Translations under genes and position numbers: made by a program
Shown here: positions 32,693 to 42,056 of the stretch, one piece after another
Layout: each line of letters starts with the position of its first letter
How positions within the stretch are numbered: position 1 is the stretch's first letter
Notes under the pieces: generated by a model
What the model was told of the DNA's origin: nothing
What the model saw: only the letters and a program-made list of their open reading frames with translations
Databases searched by the model: none
NCBI RefSeq assembly: GCF_020166105.1
Contig: NZ_JAIUJY010000003.1
Location: 310,001 to 374,000, forward strand
Reading direction: 5' to 3'
Source: Blastococcus sp. LR1
Lineage (GTDB): Bacteria; Actinomycetota; Actinomycetes; Mycobacteriales; Geodermatophilaceae
Length of the DNA: 64,000 nucleotides

Positions 32693-35335
32693 TCAGTGCG
32701 TCTGGTGCTGGAGCCGTTCGGCCCGCAGCGCGGCGTGCACCCGGTCGGCGGTGAACGGCAGCCGGGTGAGCCGGACACCGGTGGCGTCGCGGACCGCGTT
32801 GCCCAGCGCCGGGGCCACCGGGTTGAACGGCGCCTCGCTCATCGGCTTGGCGCCCAGCGGCCCGAGCGGGTCGTCGGTGCGGGCGAAGAAGACCTCCGTC
32901 GCCGGCACGTCGCCGAGCGCGGGGACGTGGTAGTTCCGCAGCGTGCGGGTGGTGACCTGCCCGGTGCCGTCGACGTCCACGTGCTCGTGCAGAGCAGCCC
33001 CCAACGCCTGCGTCGCGCCGCCCTCCACCTGCCCGCGCAGCTGCCGCGGGTTGAGAACGGTTCCGGCGTCGACCGCCTGCACGCTCTGCAGCACCCGGAT
33101 CTCGCCGGTCTCCGCGCGCACCGCCACCCGCAGGCCGTGGACGGCGAAGGCGACCGTGCGGGGGGTGCCGTCGGCCCGGCCCTCGGTCTCCAGCCGCCCC
33201 TCGGCGCCGCTCTCGACGAGCGCGGCCATCGCCTGGGCGGCGCGCAGGGTCGCCGCCCCCGCGACCATCGTGCCGGTGGAGCCGAAGGCACCGGTGTCGT
33301 GCCCGGTCAGCGCGGTGTCGGAGGAGACGACGCGGATCGCGTCGGCCGTCGTGCCGAGCCCCGCGGCGGCTAGCTGGGCGTGCACGGTGGTCGTGCCGTT
33401 GCCGAACTCGGCGGTGCCGACGAACAGCGTGTACCCGCCGTCCTCGCCCCGGACGAGGCGGGCGGTGGCGACGTGGCCGCGCGGCGGCGAGCTGTCGAGC
33501 ATGGTGATCCCGACCCCGCGGCCGGTCGACCAGCCGGGCCCGGTCGGCACGGGCTCGCCGCGGCCGCTGTCCAGGGCCGCCTCGACCAGGTCGAGGCACT
33601 CGGTCAGCCCGTAGCTGTGCAGGTCGACGTCCGGATGGCTGCCGGCGATGGAGATCATCGGGTCGCCGGGGTGGACGACGTTGCGCCGGCGCAGCTCCAC
33701 CGGGTCCAGGCCGAGGCGGCGGGCCAGCTCGTCCAGCGTCGACTCGATGGCGAACGCCGTCTGGCTCATGCCGTAGCCGCGGAACGCCCCGGCCGGCACC
33801 GTGTGCGTGTAGGCGGCGACCGCCTCGACGTGCTTGACCGGGCAGTTGTACAGGGCGATCGACTCGCCGCAGGAGTGGAAGAGGACGCCGGCGCCGTGGT
33901 TGCCGTAGGCGCCGGTGTTCGACAGCACCCGCACCTCGAGCGCGGTCAGGGCCCCGTCCGCGTCGGCCCCGGCCCGCACGGTGATCTCCATGGGGTGCCG
34001 GGTGGAGGTCGCGATGAACTGCTCCTCGCGGGTGAACTCGAGCTGGACCGGGCGGCCGGTGCGCAGCGCGGCGAGGGTGACGACGTCCTCGGTGAACATC
34101 TCCTGCTTGCCGCCGAACCCGCCACCGACCCGGCCGCTGACCACCCGGACGGCGTCGCGGGGGAGGTCGAAGAGCCGGCACAGCGCGTCCCGGGTCAGGA
34201 AGGGCACCTGGGTGCTGCTCCGGACGACGACGCCCTCGCCCTCGGGCCAGGCGATCGCGGCGTGCGTCTCCAGCGCCACGTGCTGGACCCGCTGGACGCC
34301 GAAGGAGAGCTCGACGGTCTCCGCGGCCCGGGCGAGGCCGGCGTCGAGGTCGCCGATCCGGCTGGAGATGTGCGCGGCCATGTTCTGCGCGGGGTCGTGG
34401 ATGCGGCGGGCCAGCGCCTCGGCGACGTCGGCCTTGTCGCCGTGCACGAGGGGCGCACCCGGGGCGATCGCCGCCCGCGGGTCGAACACGGCGGGCAGCA
34501 CGTCGTAGTCCACGACCAGACGGCGGCAGCCCTCCTCGGCCGCGGCCCGGGTCTCCGCGACCACCGCGGCCACCCGTTGTCCGGCGAAGCGCACGGTCCG
34601 GTCGAACAGGAGCGTGTCGTCCGGGTCGTCCTCGCGGTTCTCGTGCCGCGCGGTGGAGTAGGCGACGTCGGGGGAGTCCTGCCAGGTCAGCACGGTGACG
34701 ACGCCGGGGACGGCGAGGGCCGGGGCTGCGTCGACCGACCGGATCCAGGCCGAGGGGTGCGGCGAGCGGGCCAGCACCGCGTGCAGGGCGCCGGGCACCT
34801 CGACGTCCAGGGTGTAGCGGGCCCGGCCGGTGACGACGTCGGGGCCGGCGGGTGCGGGGACGTCGGTCCCGACGGGGCCCTCGGCCGACTGCACCGGAGG
34901 GACGGTGCCGCGGAGGGCGTCGGCGATCGGCCGGTAGCCGGTGCACCGGCACAGGTTGCCCTTGAGCGCCTCGGGCAGGTCGTGCGCGTGCTCCTCGGGC
35001 AGCGCGGCGGCGGTCATGACCATCCCGGCGGTGCAGAACCCGCACTGGAACGCCTGGCCCTGCAGGAAGCAGCGCTGCACGGGATGGAGGTCGTCTCCGG
35101 CCGCCGCCTCCGACCCCGAGAGCCCCTCGATCGTGGTGACCTCGTGGCCGACGGCGCGGCGGGCTGGATAGATGCAGCTGTGCACCGGCTGCCCGTCGAC
35201 GTGCACGGTGCAGGCGCCGCAGTCCCCGGTGTCGCAGCCCTTCTTCACGCCGAACCAGCCCTGCTCGCGCAGGTGGGTGCGCAGGCACTGGCCGGGGGCG
35301 GGCTCGTGCTCGGCGGGGCGTCCGTTGACGTTCAT
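32693..35335 (-). CDS. Xanthine dehydrogenase-type protein, fused [2Fe-2S] and molybdopterin domains
   Basis: This 880-residue protein fuses what are usually two subunits. Residues 1-145 form the double [2Fe-2S] domain with C34, C39, C42, C54 and C98, C101, C129, C131 (CGFC and LCRCTG patterns). Residues about 165-870 form the molybdenum-binding large subunit, with RVGGGFGGKQEMF, the GAFRGYGMSQ loop and KPMSEAPFNPVAPALGNAV near the C-terminus. It would oxidise xanthine or hypoxanthine to urate with the FAD subunit encoded next upstream (ATGA overlap). The fused order FeS-Mo with a separate FAD protein is uncommon compared with separate coxS/coxL-type genes. The maturation gene xdhC was not seen in the window. 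Confidence 0.93.
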   Translation of the reverse strand: MNVNGRPAEHEPAPGQCLRTHLREQGWFGVKKGCDTGDCGACTVHVDGQPVHSCIYPARRAVGHEVTTIEGLSGSEAAAGDDLHPVQRCFLQGQAFQCGFCTAGMVMTAAALPEEHAHDLPEALKGNLCRCTGYRPIADALRGTVPPVQSAEGPVGTDVPAPAGPDVVTGRARYTLDVEVPGALHAVLARSPHPSAWIRSVDAAPALAVPGVVTVLTWQDSPDVAYSTARHENREDDPDDTLLFDRTVRFAGQRVAAVVAETRAAAEEGCRRLVVDYDVLPAVFDPRAAIAPGAPLVHGDKADVAEALARRIHDPAQNMAAHISSRIGDLDAGLARAAETVELSFGVQRVQHVALETHAAIAWPEGEGVVVRSSTQVPFLTRDALCRLFDLPRDAVRVVSGRVGGGFGGKQEMFTEDVVTLAALRTGRPVQLEFTREEQFIATSTRHPMEITVRAGADADGALTALEVRVLSNTGAYGNHGAGVLFHSCGESIALYNCPVKHVEAVAAYTHTVPAGAFRGYGMSQTAFAIESTLDELARRLGLDPVELRRRNVVHPGDPMISIAGSHPDVDLHSYGLTECLDLVEAALDSGRGEPVPTGPGWSTGRGVGITMLDSSPPRGHVATARLVRGEDGGYTLFVGTAEFGNGTTTVHAQLAAAGLGTTADAIRVVSSDTALTGHDTGAFGSTGTMVAGAATLRAAQAMAALVESGAEGRLETEGRADGTPRTVAFAVHGLRVAVRAETGEIRVLQSVQAVDAGTVLNPRQLRGQVEGGATQALGAALHEHVDVDGTGQVTTRTLRNYHVPALGDVPATEVFFARTDDPLGPLGAKPMSEAPFNPVAPALGNAVRDATGVRLTRLPFTADRVHAALRAERLQHQTH

Positions 35336-36126
35336 CGGGCCAGCTCCGCGCGCACGTCCTCGGCGAGCAGCCCGGTCATGTGCGCCCGCCAGGCCGGCAG
35401 TCCGTGCACGTCGTCGTGCCACGGGAGGGCGGCGGCGTCGAGCGCGGCGGCGAGCTCCTCGGCGTCCGGCAGCCGGTCGAAGCGCAGCTGCACCGGCCGC
35501 ACGGTCGCGGCGGTCACGGTGAGCACCGCGCCGGCGCCGTCGCGGCGGCCGATCACCAGTGCGGCGGAGCGGCCGTGCGGGCTCAGCGAGGTGCGGCGGA
35601 ACGCCATTTCGCTGCGCAGCGCGGACGCCGGCAGGTGCACCGAGCGCAGCAGCTCACCGGGGCGCAGCACGTTCGTGCCGTTGCCGGTGACGAATTCCGA
35701 CGCCCGGACCGACCGCTGCGTGCCGTCGGCGGCCCACAGCGTGCAGACGCCGTCGAGCGCGGCGGCCAGCGCCGTCATCGGGCCGGCCGGCAGCGCGAGG
35801 CAGAGGTTGCCGCCGACGGTGGCCAGCGAGCGCACCTTGAACGAGCCGAGCAGGGCCTCGCAGCACCGACGGAACAGGGCGGCGGCCGGCCACTCCGCGG
35901 GAGCTGCGTACCGGGCGAGCTCGGTCAGCGTGCAGGTGGCGGCGATCTCCAGGCCGTCGTCGCCGGCGGTGAGCGGCGGCCAGCCGAAGGCCTGCAGGTC
36001 CAGCAGCCGGCGCAGCTGCGGCTGCGGCTCGGAGAAGAGCCAGGTGCCGCCGGCCAGCCAGGCGTCGCCGGGCTGCCACTCGCCGAGGGCGGCGGGCGCG
36101 AACTCCTCGACGGTGCCGAGGTCCAT
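35332..36126 (-). CDS. Xanthine dehydrogenase-type FAD-binding subunit
   Basis: The 264-residue protein has the FAD-binding CoxM/XdhB fold: AWLAGGTWLFSEPQPQLRRLLDL near residues 22-44, SFKVRSLATVGGNLCLALPAGPMTALAAALDG near 94-125 with the TVGGNLC motif, and a C-terminal CO-dehydrogenase flavoprotein domain. It passes electrons from the FeS clusters to the acceptor. It shares one base with the upstream deaminase stop and overlaps the fused Mo/FeS gene by four bases, so all are translated together. Confidence 0.93.
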   Translation of the reverse strand: MDLGTVEEFAPAALGEWQPGDAWLAGGTWLFSEPQPQLRRLLDLQAFGWPPLTAGDDGLEIAATCTLTELARYAAPAEWPAAALFRRCCEALLGSFKVRSLATVGGNLCLALPAGPMTALAAALDGVCTLWAADGTQRSVRASEFVTGNGTNVLRPGELLRSVHLPASALRSEMAFRRTSLSPHGRSAALVIGRRDGAGAVLTVTAATVRPVQLRFDRLPDAEELAAALDAAALPWHDDVHGLPAWRAHMTGLLAEDVRAELAR

Positions 36127-37478
36127 CAGCGCTCGCCCCGCATCGCGGCCGCCGAGCGGGCGACGCCGGCGGCGAGCTCGTCGGGGTCGGCGGTGCACAG
36201 CCGGCCCCCGGCGACGACCTCCCGGCCGCCGACGTACAGCCGGTCCAGCGCCGGGGCGCCGAGGACCAGCGTCGCGACCGGGTCGGCGATCCCGGCGCCG
36301 GCCAGCCCGTCGACCCGCCAGACGGCGAGGTCGGCGAGCTTGCCCGGCTCCAGCGAGCCGATCTCGTCCTGGCGGCCCAGGCACTGCGCGCCGCCCATCG
36401 TCGCCATCCGCAGCGACTCCCGGGCGGTCAGCGCCTGCGGGCCACCGGCGGCGCGGGCTACCAGCAGCGACTGGTGCAGCTCGTCCACCATCCGGCCGGA
36501 CTCGTTGGACGCCGAGCCGTCGACGCCCAGGCCCACCGGCGCGCCGGCGTCCAGCAGCCGTCGGACCGGGGCGATGCCCGCGCCGAGCCGGCCGTTCGAC
36601 GTCGGGCAGTGCGCCACGCCGGTGCCGGTCGTGGCCAGCCGGGCGACGGCGTCGGGGGAGAGGTGCACGCCGTGGGCGAGCCAGACGTCGGGGCCGAGCC
36701 AGCCCAGGTCCTCGGCGTACTCCGCGGGAGTGCGGCCGTAGGTCTCCCGGCAGAAGTCGTCCTCGTCGGTCGTCTCGGCGAGGTGGGTGTGCAGCCGGAC
36801 GCCGCGCCGGCGGGCGAGCGCGGCGGACTCGCGCATCAGCTGCTCGGTGACGGAGAACGGGGAGCACGGTGCCACCGCGATCCGCACCATCGCGTCGGAC
36901 GCCGGGTCGTGCCAGCGGTCGATCGCCGCCTCGGTCGCGGCCAGGATCGTGTCCAGGTCCTCCACGACGGAGTCCGGCGGCAGACCTCCGGCCGACTGCC
37001 CGAGGTCCATCGAGCCGCGGCACGGATGGAAGCGCAGCCCGATCCGCGTCGCGGCCGAGATCTCCGCCTCGAGCAGGTCGCCGCCGTCGGTGGGGAAGAC
37101 GTACTGGTGGTCGGTGGAGGTGGTGCAGCCCGACAGCGCCAGCCAGGCCAGGTTGCCCGAGGCGCCGTCGTACAGCCGCTCGGCGTCCAGCCGCGCCCAC
37201 ACCGGATAGAGCTCGGTGAGCCAGCCGAAGAGCGTGGCGTCGGGGGCGTAGCCGCGGGTCAGCCACTGGTAGAGGTGGTGATGGGTGTTGACCAGGCCCG
37301 GGGTGACCAGGCAGCCGGCGGCGTCGACCCGGGTGGCGTCGGGTGCGGCGTACTGCGGCGGGGCCGAGCCCGGGCCGACGGCGACGATGCGCCCGGCGTC
37401 GAGGACGACGTGTCCGCTCGCGTGCTCGGTGCCCGCGGCGTCCACGGTCGCGATCGCGGCGTTCTCCAGGATGATCAT
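36126..37478 (-). CDS. 8-Oxoguanine deaminase-like amidohydrolase
   Basis: This 450-residue protein of the amidohydrolase superfamily has the metal motif NTHHHLYQWLTRG near residues 65-77, HTHLAETTDED near 230-240, AHGVHLS and GLGVDGSASNESGRM. These match the 8-oxoguanine deaminase/TrzN-AtzB-like group found in purine clusters of actinobacteria. Deaminating 8-oxoguanine would give urate directly, next to urate oxidase; guanine deamination to xanthine is the alternative. It shares one base with the genes on either side. Confidence 0.9.
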   Translation of the reverse strand: MIILENAAIATVDAAGTEHASGHVVLDAGRIVAVGPGSAPPQYAAPDATRVDAAGCLVTPGLVNTHHHLYQWLTRGYAPDATLFGWLTELYPVWARLDAERLYDGASGNLAWLALSGCTTSTDHQYVFPTDGGDLLEAEISAATRIGLRFHPCRGSMDLGQSAGGLPPDSVVEDLDTILAATEAAIDRWHDPASDAMVRIAVAPCSPFSVTEQLMRESAALARRRGVRLHTHLAETTDEDDFCRETYGRTPAEYAEDLGWLGPDVWLAHGVHLSPDAVARLATTGTGVAHCPTSNGRLGAGIAPVRRLLDAGAPVGLGVDGSASNESGRMVDELHQSLLVARAAGGPQALTARESLRMATMGGAQCLGRQDEIGSLEPGKLADLAVWRVDGLAGAGIADPVATLVLGAPALDRLYVGGREVVAGGRLCTADPDELAAGVARSAAAMRGER

Positions 37479-37789
37479 CAGCTGCCCCGGTAGGTCGAGT
37501 AGGCGAAGGGGCTGAGCGCCAGCGGCACGTGGACGTGCGCCGCCGGGTCGGTGATGCGGAAGGCGACGACGACCTCCGGGTAGAAGGCGTCCTCCCCGGC
37601 GGATCCGGCGACGTCGAAGGTCAGGCGATAGACGCCGGCCGGGAGGTCGCCGGCGAGGTCGGGCACCCGGCCGTCGGCGTCGGTGACGCGGTCGGCGACC
37701 ACGTCGCCGTCCCCGGACGCCAGCCGGACGGCCATGCCCCGGACCGGACGGCCGACAGCGGTGTCGAGGACGTGCGTGGAGATGCTCAT
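37478..37789 (-). CDS. pucM: 5-Hydroxyisourate hydrolase (transthyretin-like)
   Basis: The 103-residue protein hydrolyses 5-hydroxyisourate to OHCU. Seen: the N-terminal STHVLDTAVGRPVRGMAVRL with the active-site histidine, and the hallmark C-terminus PLALSPFAYSTYRGS. It overlaps the OHCU decarboxylase stop by four bases and precedes the 8-oxoguanine deaminase-like gene. Confidence 0.97.
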   Translation of the reverse strand: MSISTHVLDTAVGRPVRGMAVRLASGDGDVVADRVTDADGRVPDLAGDLPAGVYRLTFDVAGSAGEDAFYPEVVVAFRITDPAAHVHVPLALSPFAYSTYRGS

Positions 37790-38307
37790 ACCAGTGCCTT
37801 CGCCAGTCGGAGTTCCACGATCGCGGCCAGCTCGCGGCGGACGACGTCGTGCTCGGTGTCGGGGTCGTGCGCCAGCCGGGCGGTCGCGTCCGCGAGCAGC
37901 TCCTCGGCGGTGCGACCGGTGGCGCAGACCAGGTAGACGTGCCCGAACCGCTCCTCGTAGGCGACGTTGGCCCGGCGCAGCGCATCCTGCGTTCCCGCCG
38001 GTGCGGCCGACGCGCCCGACTGCTCCTGGCGGGACCAGGCCGCCTCGCGGTCGGCGCCCGCCGCGCGCTCGCCGATCCGGGGGTGCGCGGCGAGCGCCTG
38101 CTCGACGTCGGGCCAGGGCAGCGCCAGGACGGCGTCGCGGCCGACGGCGGTGAGCCGCGCGAGGTCGCCGTAGGGACGGCCGGCCAGCAGCTGGGCCACC
38201 CAGCGGTCGCTGGCACAGCAGGCGCGCAGCACCGCGGCGGCGTCGGCCTCCGGCGCGGAGTCCAGCGCCTCCAGGGGGAGGGATGCGGTCATTCCGATCT
38301 CGCTCAT
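37786..38307 (-). CDS. 2-Oxo-4-hydroxy-4-carboxy-5-ureidoimidazoline decarboxylase
   Basis: OHCU decarboxylase makes (S)-allantoin. The 173-residue all-helical protein has the family blocks ALAAHPRIGERAAG (with the catalytic histidine) and RRANVAYEERFGHVYLVCATGRTAEELLADATARLAHDPDTE. It is the first gene of the minus-strand purine operon. Two in-frame ATGs, at 38307 and 38292, are both possible. A TAGCGT box lies 9 bases upstream of the first (38316-38321 on the minus strand), so the message may be nearly leaderless. The 133-base gap to allB is the divergent promoter region of the cluster. Confidence 0.94.
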   Translation of the reverse strand: MSEIGMTASLPLEALDSAPEADAAAVLRACCASDRWVAQLLAGRPYGDLARLTAVGRDAVLALPWPDVEQALAAHPRIGERAAGADREAAWSRQEQSGASAAPAGTQDALRRANVAYEERFGHVYLVCATGRTAEELLADATARLAHDPDTEHDVVRRELAAIVELRLAKALV

Positions 38308-38440
38308 CGGCGGGGACGCTAACGCCGATTCGTTGCCGGTTGGTTGCTCACGTTTCCGCCGCGTTTCGCCGCCCCGGCGCGGCGGGACGGCGTCGGCCGG
38401 GATGCCAGGATGACCGCCCTGACCCCCTGGAAGGAGTGCC

Positions 38441-39781
38441 GTGCCCGACGCCGAGTTCGCCCTGGAGGCGCGCCGCATCGTCGTCCCCGGAGGTGAGCGG
38501 TCCGGAGCCGTGACCGTCTCCGGCGGCCGGATCACCGCGATCTCCGACGAGCCTCCGGCCGGGGTGCGCACCGTGCGCCTCGACCCCGACTGCGTGCTGC
38601 TGCCCGGCCTGGTCGACAGCCACGTGCACGTCAACGAGCCGGGCCGGACGGAGTGGGAGGGGTTCGCGACGGCGACCGCCGCGGCCGCCGCGGGCGGCGT
38701 CACGACGATCGTCGACATGCCGCTCAACAGCATTCCGGCGACCGTCGACGTCGCGGCGCTGGAGACCAAGCGGGCGGCGACCGCGGGCAAGCTCGGCGTC
38801 GACGTCGCGTTCTGGGGCGGCGCCGTGCCCGGCAACGCCGGCGACCTCGGCCCGCTGCACGCCGCCGGGGTCGTGGGCGTGAAGTGCTTCCTGCTGCCGT
38901 CGGGGGTCGACGAGTTCCCGCCGCTGGGCCCCGCGGAGCTCCGGGCAGCCATGACGGCGGTCGCGGCGGTCGGCGGGCTGCTCATCGCGCATGCCGAGGA
39001 CCCCGACGTCATCGACACCGCGCCGGCGCCGGACCGGACCTACGGCTCCTTCCTCCGCTCCCGGCCGCCGGTGGCCGAGACCCGGGCGCTGGAACTGCTG
39101 ATCGCGACCGCGCGGGAGACCGGCTGCCGGGTCCACGTGGTGCACGTGTCGGCCGGCGAGGGCCTGGACCTGATCGCGGCGGCCAAGGCCGAGGGGCTGC
39201 CGGTCACCGCGGAGACCTGCCCGCACTACCTGGTGCTCACGGCGGAGGAGGTGCCCGACGGGGCCACCCAGTTCAAGTGCTGCCCGCCGATCCGCGGAGC
39301 GGCGAACCGCGACCGGCTCTGGCAGGGCCTGGCCGACGGGACGATCGGCTGCGTGGTGTCCGACCACTCGCCGTGCACCGCGGAGGCCAAGCGGCTCGAC
39401 GTCGGCGACTTCGACCTCGCCTGGGGCGGCATCGCCTCGCTCCAGCTCGGCCTGCCGCTGGTGTGGACCGAGGCCGCGCGGCGCGGGTTCGCCCCTGCCG
39501 ACGTCGTCCGCTGGATGGCGGGCGCGCCGGCGGCACTCACCGGCCTGACCGACCGGGGGGCGATCGAGGTGGGGCGGCAGGCGGACTTCTGCGTGCTCGC
39601 GCCGGACGAGAGCTTCGTGGTGGACGTGGCGGCGCTGCGGCACCGGAACCCGGTGACGCCGTACGCGGGGCGGGAGCTGCGCGGCGTCGTCCGCAGCACC
39701 TGGCTGCGCGGCGAGCCGGTGTACGACGTGAGCGACCCCGGCCGGGTGCCCCGGACCGGGCGGACCGTGGTGCCGGCGTGA
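38441..39781 (+). CDS. allB: Allantoinase
   Basis: The 446-residue dihydroorotase-like amidohydrolase opens allantoin to allantoate. Seen: [21 protein letters not shown] with the metal Hx[11 protein letters not shown] with the lysine that is carboxylated, [27 protein letters not shown] and [11 protein letters not shown] start after GGAAGGAG. First gene of the plus-strand half of the purine cluster; its stop overlaps the allantoicase GTG. No allantoate amidohydrolase is seen, which agrees with the allantoicase route. Confidence 0.96.
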   Translation: MPDAEFALEARRIVVPGGERSGAVTVSGGRITAISDEPPAGVRTVRLDPDCVLLPGLVDSHVHVNEPGRTEWEGFATATAAAAAGGVTTIVDMPLNSIPATVDVAALETKRAATAGKLGVDVAFWGGAVPGNAGDLGPLHAAGVVGVKCFLLPSGVDEFPPLGPAELRAAMTAVAAVGGLLIAHAEDPDVIDTAPAPDRTYGSFLRSRPPVAETRALELLIATARETGCRVHVVHVSAGEGLDLIAAAKAEGLPVTAETCPHYLVLTAEEVPDGATQFKCCPPIRGAANRDRLWQGLADGTIGCVVSDHSPCTAEAKRLDVGDFDLAWGGIASLQLGLPLVWTEAARRGFAPADVVRWMAGAPAALTGLTDRGAIEVGRQADFCVLAPDESFVVDVAALRHRNPVTPYAGRELRGVVRSTWLRGEPVYDVSDPGRVPRTGRTVVPA

Positions 39782-40836
39782 ACGCCGGAGGAGACGAGGT
39801 CAGGGTGGACGAGTCGCTGAGGTCGCTGCCGGACGTGGCCGGCCGGGCGCTGGGCGGCAGCGTGGTGTGGTGCAACGACGAGTTCTTCGCCGACGTGCAC
39901 GCGCTGATCACCGCGGCGCCGCCGACGCACGACCTGTCGGCCTACGCCGCGCGCGGCAAGGTCTACGACGGCTGGGAGACCCGACGCCGGCGCACACCCG
40001 GCGACGACGAGGCCATCGTCCGGCTCGCCGCTCCCGCCCTGGTGCGCTCGGTGGTCGTGGACACCGCGTTCTTCCGGGGCAACTTCCCGGAGGCCGCCGC
40101 GATCGACGGCGTGGCGCTGCTCGGCCATCCCGGCGCCGACCAGCTCCGGAACGCCGCCTGGCAACCGCTCGTCGACTGGACCCCGCTGCAGGGCGACGCC
40201 CTGAACGTGCTGCCGGTCGACGGGCCAGAGCGGCTGGTCACGCACGTCCGGCTGCGGATCCGCCCCGACGGCGGCGTCGCGCGGCTGCGGGTGCTCGGCG
40301 AGGTGGTGTCCGATCCGCGCTGGCTCGGTGGCCGGCCGGATCTCGCCGCCACGCTCACCGGCGGTCGGGTGCTCGACTGCAGCAACATGTTCTATTCGTC
40401 GCCGGCGAACGTGCTGGCTCCCGGGCGGGCCACCGTGATGAGCGACGGCTGGGAGACCGCTCGCCGCCGGGGGCCGGGCAACGACTGGCTCGAGGTCGCG
40501 CTCGCCGTTCCCGGTCTGCTGCACGACGTGGTCGTCGACACCACCCGGTTCGTCGGCAACGCACCGGGCTGGGCCCGGCTCTCCGACGCCGGCACCGGCC
40601 GCGAGCTGCTGCCCCGCACGGCGCTGGTCCCCGACACCGTGCACCGGTTCCGGCTGCTGCCCGGCGAGCCGGTGAGCGCCGTCCGGCTGGACATCTATCC
40701 CGACGGCGGGGTCTCCCGCTTCCACGTGCACGGCGAGGTGGCGCCGGAGGTCCGCGCCGCGGCCGCCGACCGCTGGCTGTCGCTGCTGCCGCCCGACGAG
40801 GCCGCCCGGGTGCACCCGGACGAGCTCCGAGGCTGA
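39778..40836 (+). CDS. alc: Allantoicase
   Basis: Allantoicase cleaves allantoate to ureidoglycolate and urea. The 352-residue protein has the twin-repeat structure of the family: [25 protein letters not shown] and [19 protein letters not shown] in repeat 1 (about 55-110), [23 protein letters not shown] and [19 protein letters not shown] in repeat 2 (about 220-270). The GTG at 39778 overlaps the allB stop (GTGA). A GTG at 39805 is an alternative start, with GGAGGAG just upstream of it. The DUF6986 gene follows after four bases. Confidence 0.95.
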   Translation: MNAGGDEVRVDESLRSLPDVAGRALGGSVVWCNDEFFADVHALITAAPPTHDLSAYAARGKVYDGWETRRRRTPGDDEAIVRLAAPALVRSVVVDTAFFRGNFPEAAAIDGVALLGHPGADQLRNAAWQPLVDWTPLQGDALNVLPVDGPERLVTHVRLRIRPDGGVARLRVLGEVVSDPRWLGGRPDLAATLTGGRVLDCSNMFYSSPANVLAPGRATVMSDGWETARRRGPGNDWLEVALAVPGLLHDVVVDTTRFVGNAPGWARLSDAGTGRELLPRTALVPDTVHRFRLLPGEPVSAVRLDIYPDGGVSRFHVHGEVAPEVRAAAADRWLSLLPPDEAARVHPDELRG

Positions 40837-40840
40837 GCCG

Positions 40841-42043
40841 ATGCGAACCGACGCCCTGCTCGCCTCCCTGGACACCGCGCTCGCCGCCGACGACGCGGCC
40901 CGGACCGCCCGCTATCCCGGACCGGCGATCGGCCGCCAGCCGGTGCACACCGTCTACGTGCCCGCCGACCGGATCACCGCGGACACGCCTCAGGTCTGGG
41001 GCGCGGCCGCCGTCGCGGTGCTGGACGAGCACGGCCCTCTGGCGGAGTTCGCGCCGCTGGAGGAGCGGATCCGCGCGAAGCTCGCCACCGAGCCGATCGA
41101 GGACCTCCGCGTCGACGCGGAGGACGGCTACGGCGTCCGGTCCGACGACGACGAGGACCGCGACGTCCGGGCCGCGGCGCAGGCCGTCGGCGCGATGCTT
41201 TCCGGACCGGCCGCGCCGCCGTTCGTCGGGCTGCGGCTCAAGTCGCTGGAGGCCGCGACCCGGCGCCGGGGCCTGCGCAGCGCGGAGCTGTTCCTGGACA
41301 CGCTGCTCGCGGCCGGGCCGCTGCCGCCCGGGTTCCGGTTCACCCTGCCCAAGGTCACCTCGGTGGCCCAGGTCGAGGCGATGGCCGCCGTCTGCGAGGC
41401 CCTGGAGCAGGGCTTCGGCGTGTCCGGCCTGCGCTTCGAGATCCAGGTCGAGACGCCGCAGGCGGTGCTCGGAGCCGACGGCCGCGCGCTGGTGGCCCCG
41501 ATGATCACCGCCGCGTCCGGCCGCTGCGCCGGACTGCACTACGGCACCTACGACTACAGCGCCGCGCTCGGCGTGGCCGCCTCGGAGCAGAGCCTGGAGC
41601 ACCCGGTCGCCGACCACGCGAAGGCGGTGATGCAGGTGGCCGCCGCCGGCACCGGCGTCCCGGTCTGCGACGGCTCGACCAACGTGTTGCCCGTCGGGGA
41701 CGCCGCCGCCGTGGAGGCGGCCCGCCGGCTGCACGCCGACCTGGTCACCCGGTCGCTGCGCCGTGGCTTCTACCAGGGCTGGGACCTGCATCCCGGCCAG
41801 CTGCCCACCCGGTACGCCGCCACCTTCCGGTTCTTCCGGGACGGGATGCAGGTCGCCGCCGACCGGCTGGTGCGCTGGCTCGACCGCGCCGACTCCGGCG
41901 TGCTCGACGAGCCGGCCACCGCCCGTGCGCTGGCCGGCTACCTGGTCCGCGGCCTGGACAGCGGAGCGCTCGACGCCGCCGAGGTCGTCGCGGCCGGCGG
42001 ACCCGACCGGGCCACGCTCGACCGGCTGCTCACCGCGACCTGA
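40841..42043 (+). CDS. DUF6986 aldolase/lyase-like protein
   Basis: The 400-residue protein looks like the HpcH/HpaI-citrate lyase TIM barrel. Seen: VDAEDGYGVRSDDDEDRD (acidic, metal-type), FVGLRLKSLE, FRFTLPKVTSVAQVEAMAAV, LRFEIQVETPQAVLG with the family glutamate, and HYGTYDYSAALGV. It is known to me only as a domain of unknown function. Its place between allantoicase and malate synthase G means it probably handles ureidoglycolate or glyoxylate; a ureidoglycolate lyase was not otherwise found. The catalytic role is unproven. Confidence 0.8.
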   Translation: MRTDALLASLDTALAADDAARTARYPGPAIGRQPVHTVYVPADRITADTPQVWGAAAVAVLDEHGPLAEFAPLEERIRAKLATEPIEDLRVDAEDGYGVRSDDDEDRDVRAAAQAVGAMLSGPAAPPFVGLRLKSLEAATRRRGLRSAELFLDTLLAAGPLPPGFRFTLPKVTSVAQVEAMAAVCEALEQGFGVSGLRFEIQVETPQAVLGADGRALVAPMITAASGRCAGLHYGTYDYSAALGVAASEQSLEHPVADHAKAVMQVAAAGTGVPVCDGSTNVLPVGDAAAVEAARRLHADLVTRSLRRGFYQGWDLHPGQLPTRYAATFRFFRDGMQVAADRLVRWLDRADSGVLDEPATARALAGYLVRGLDSGALDAAEVVAAGGPDRATLDRLLTAT

Positions 42044-42056
42044 CAGGGAGACCACC

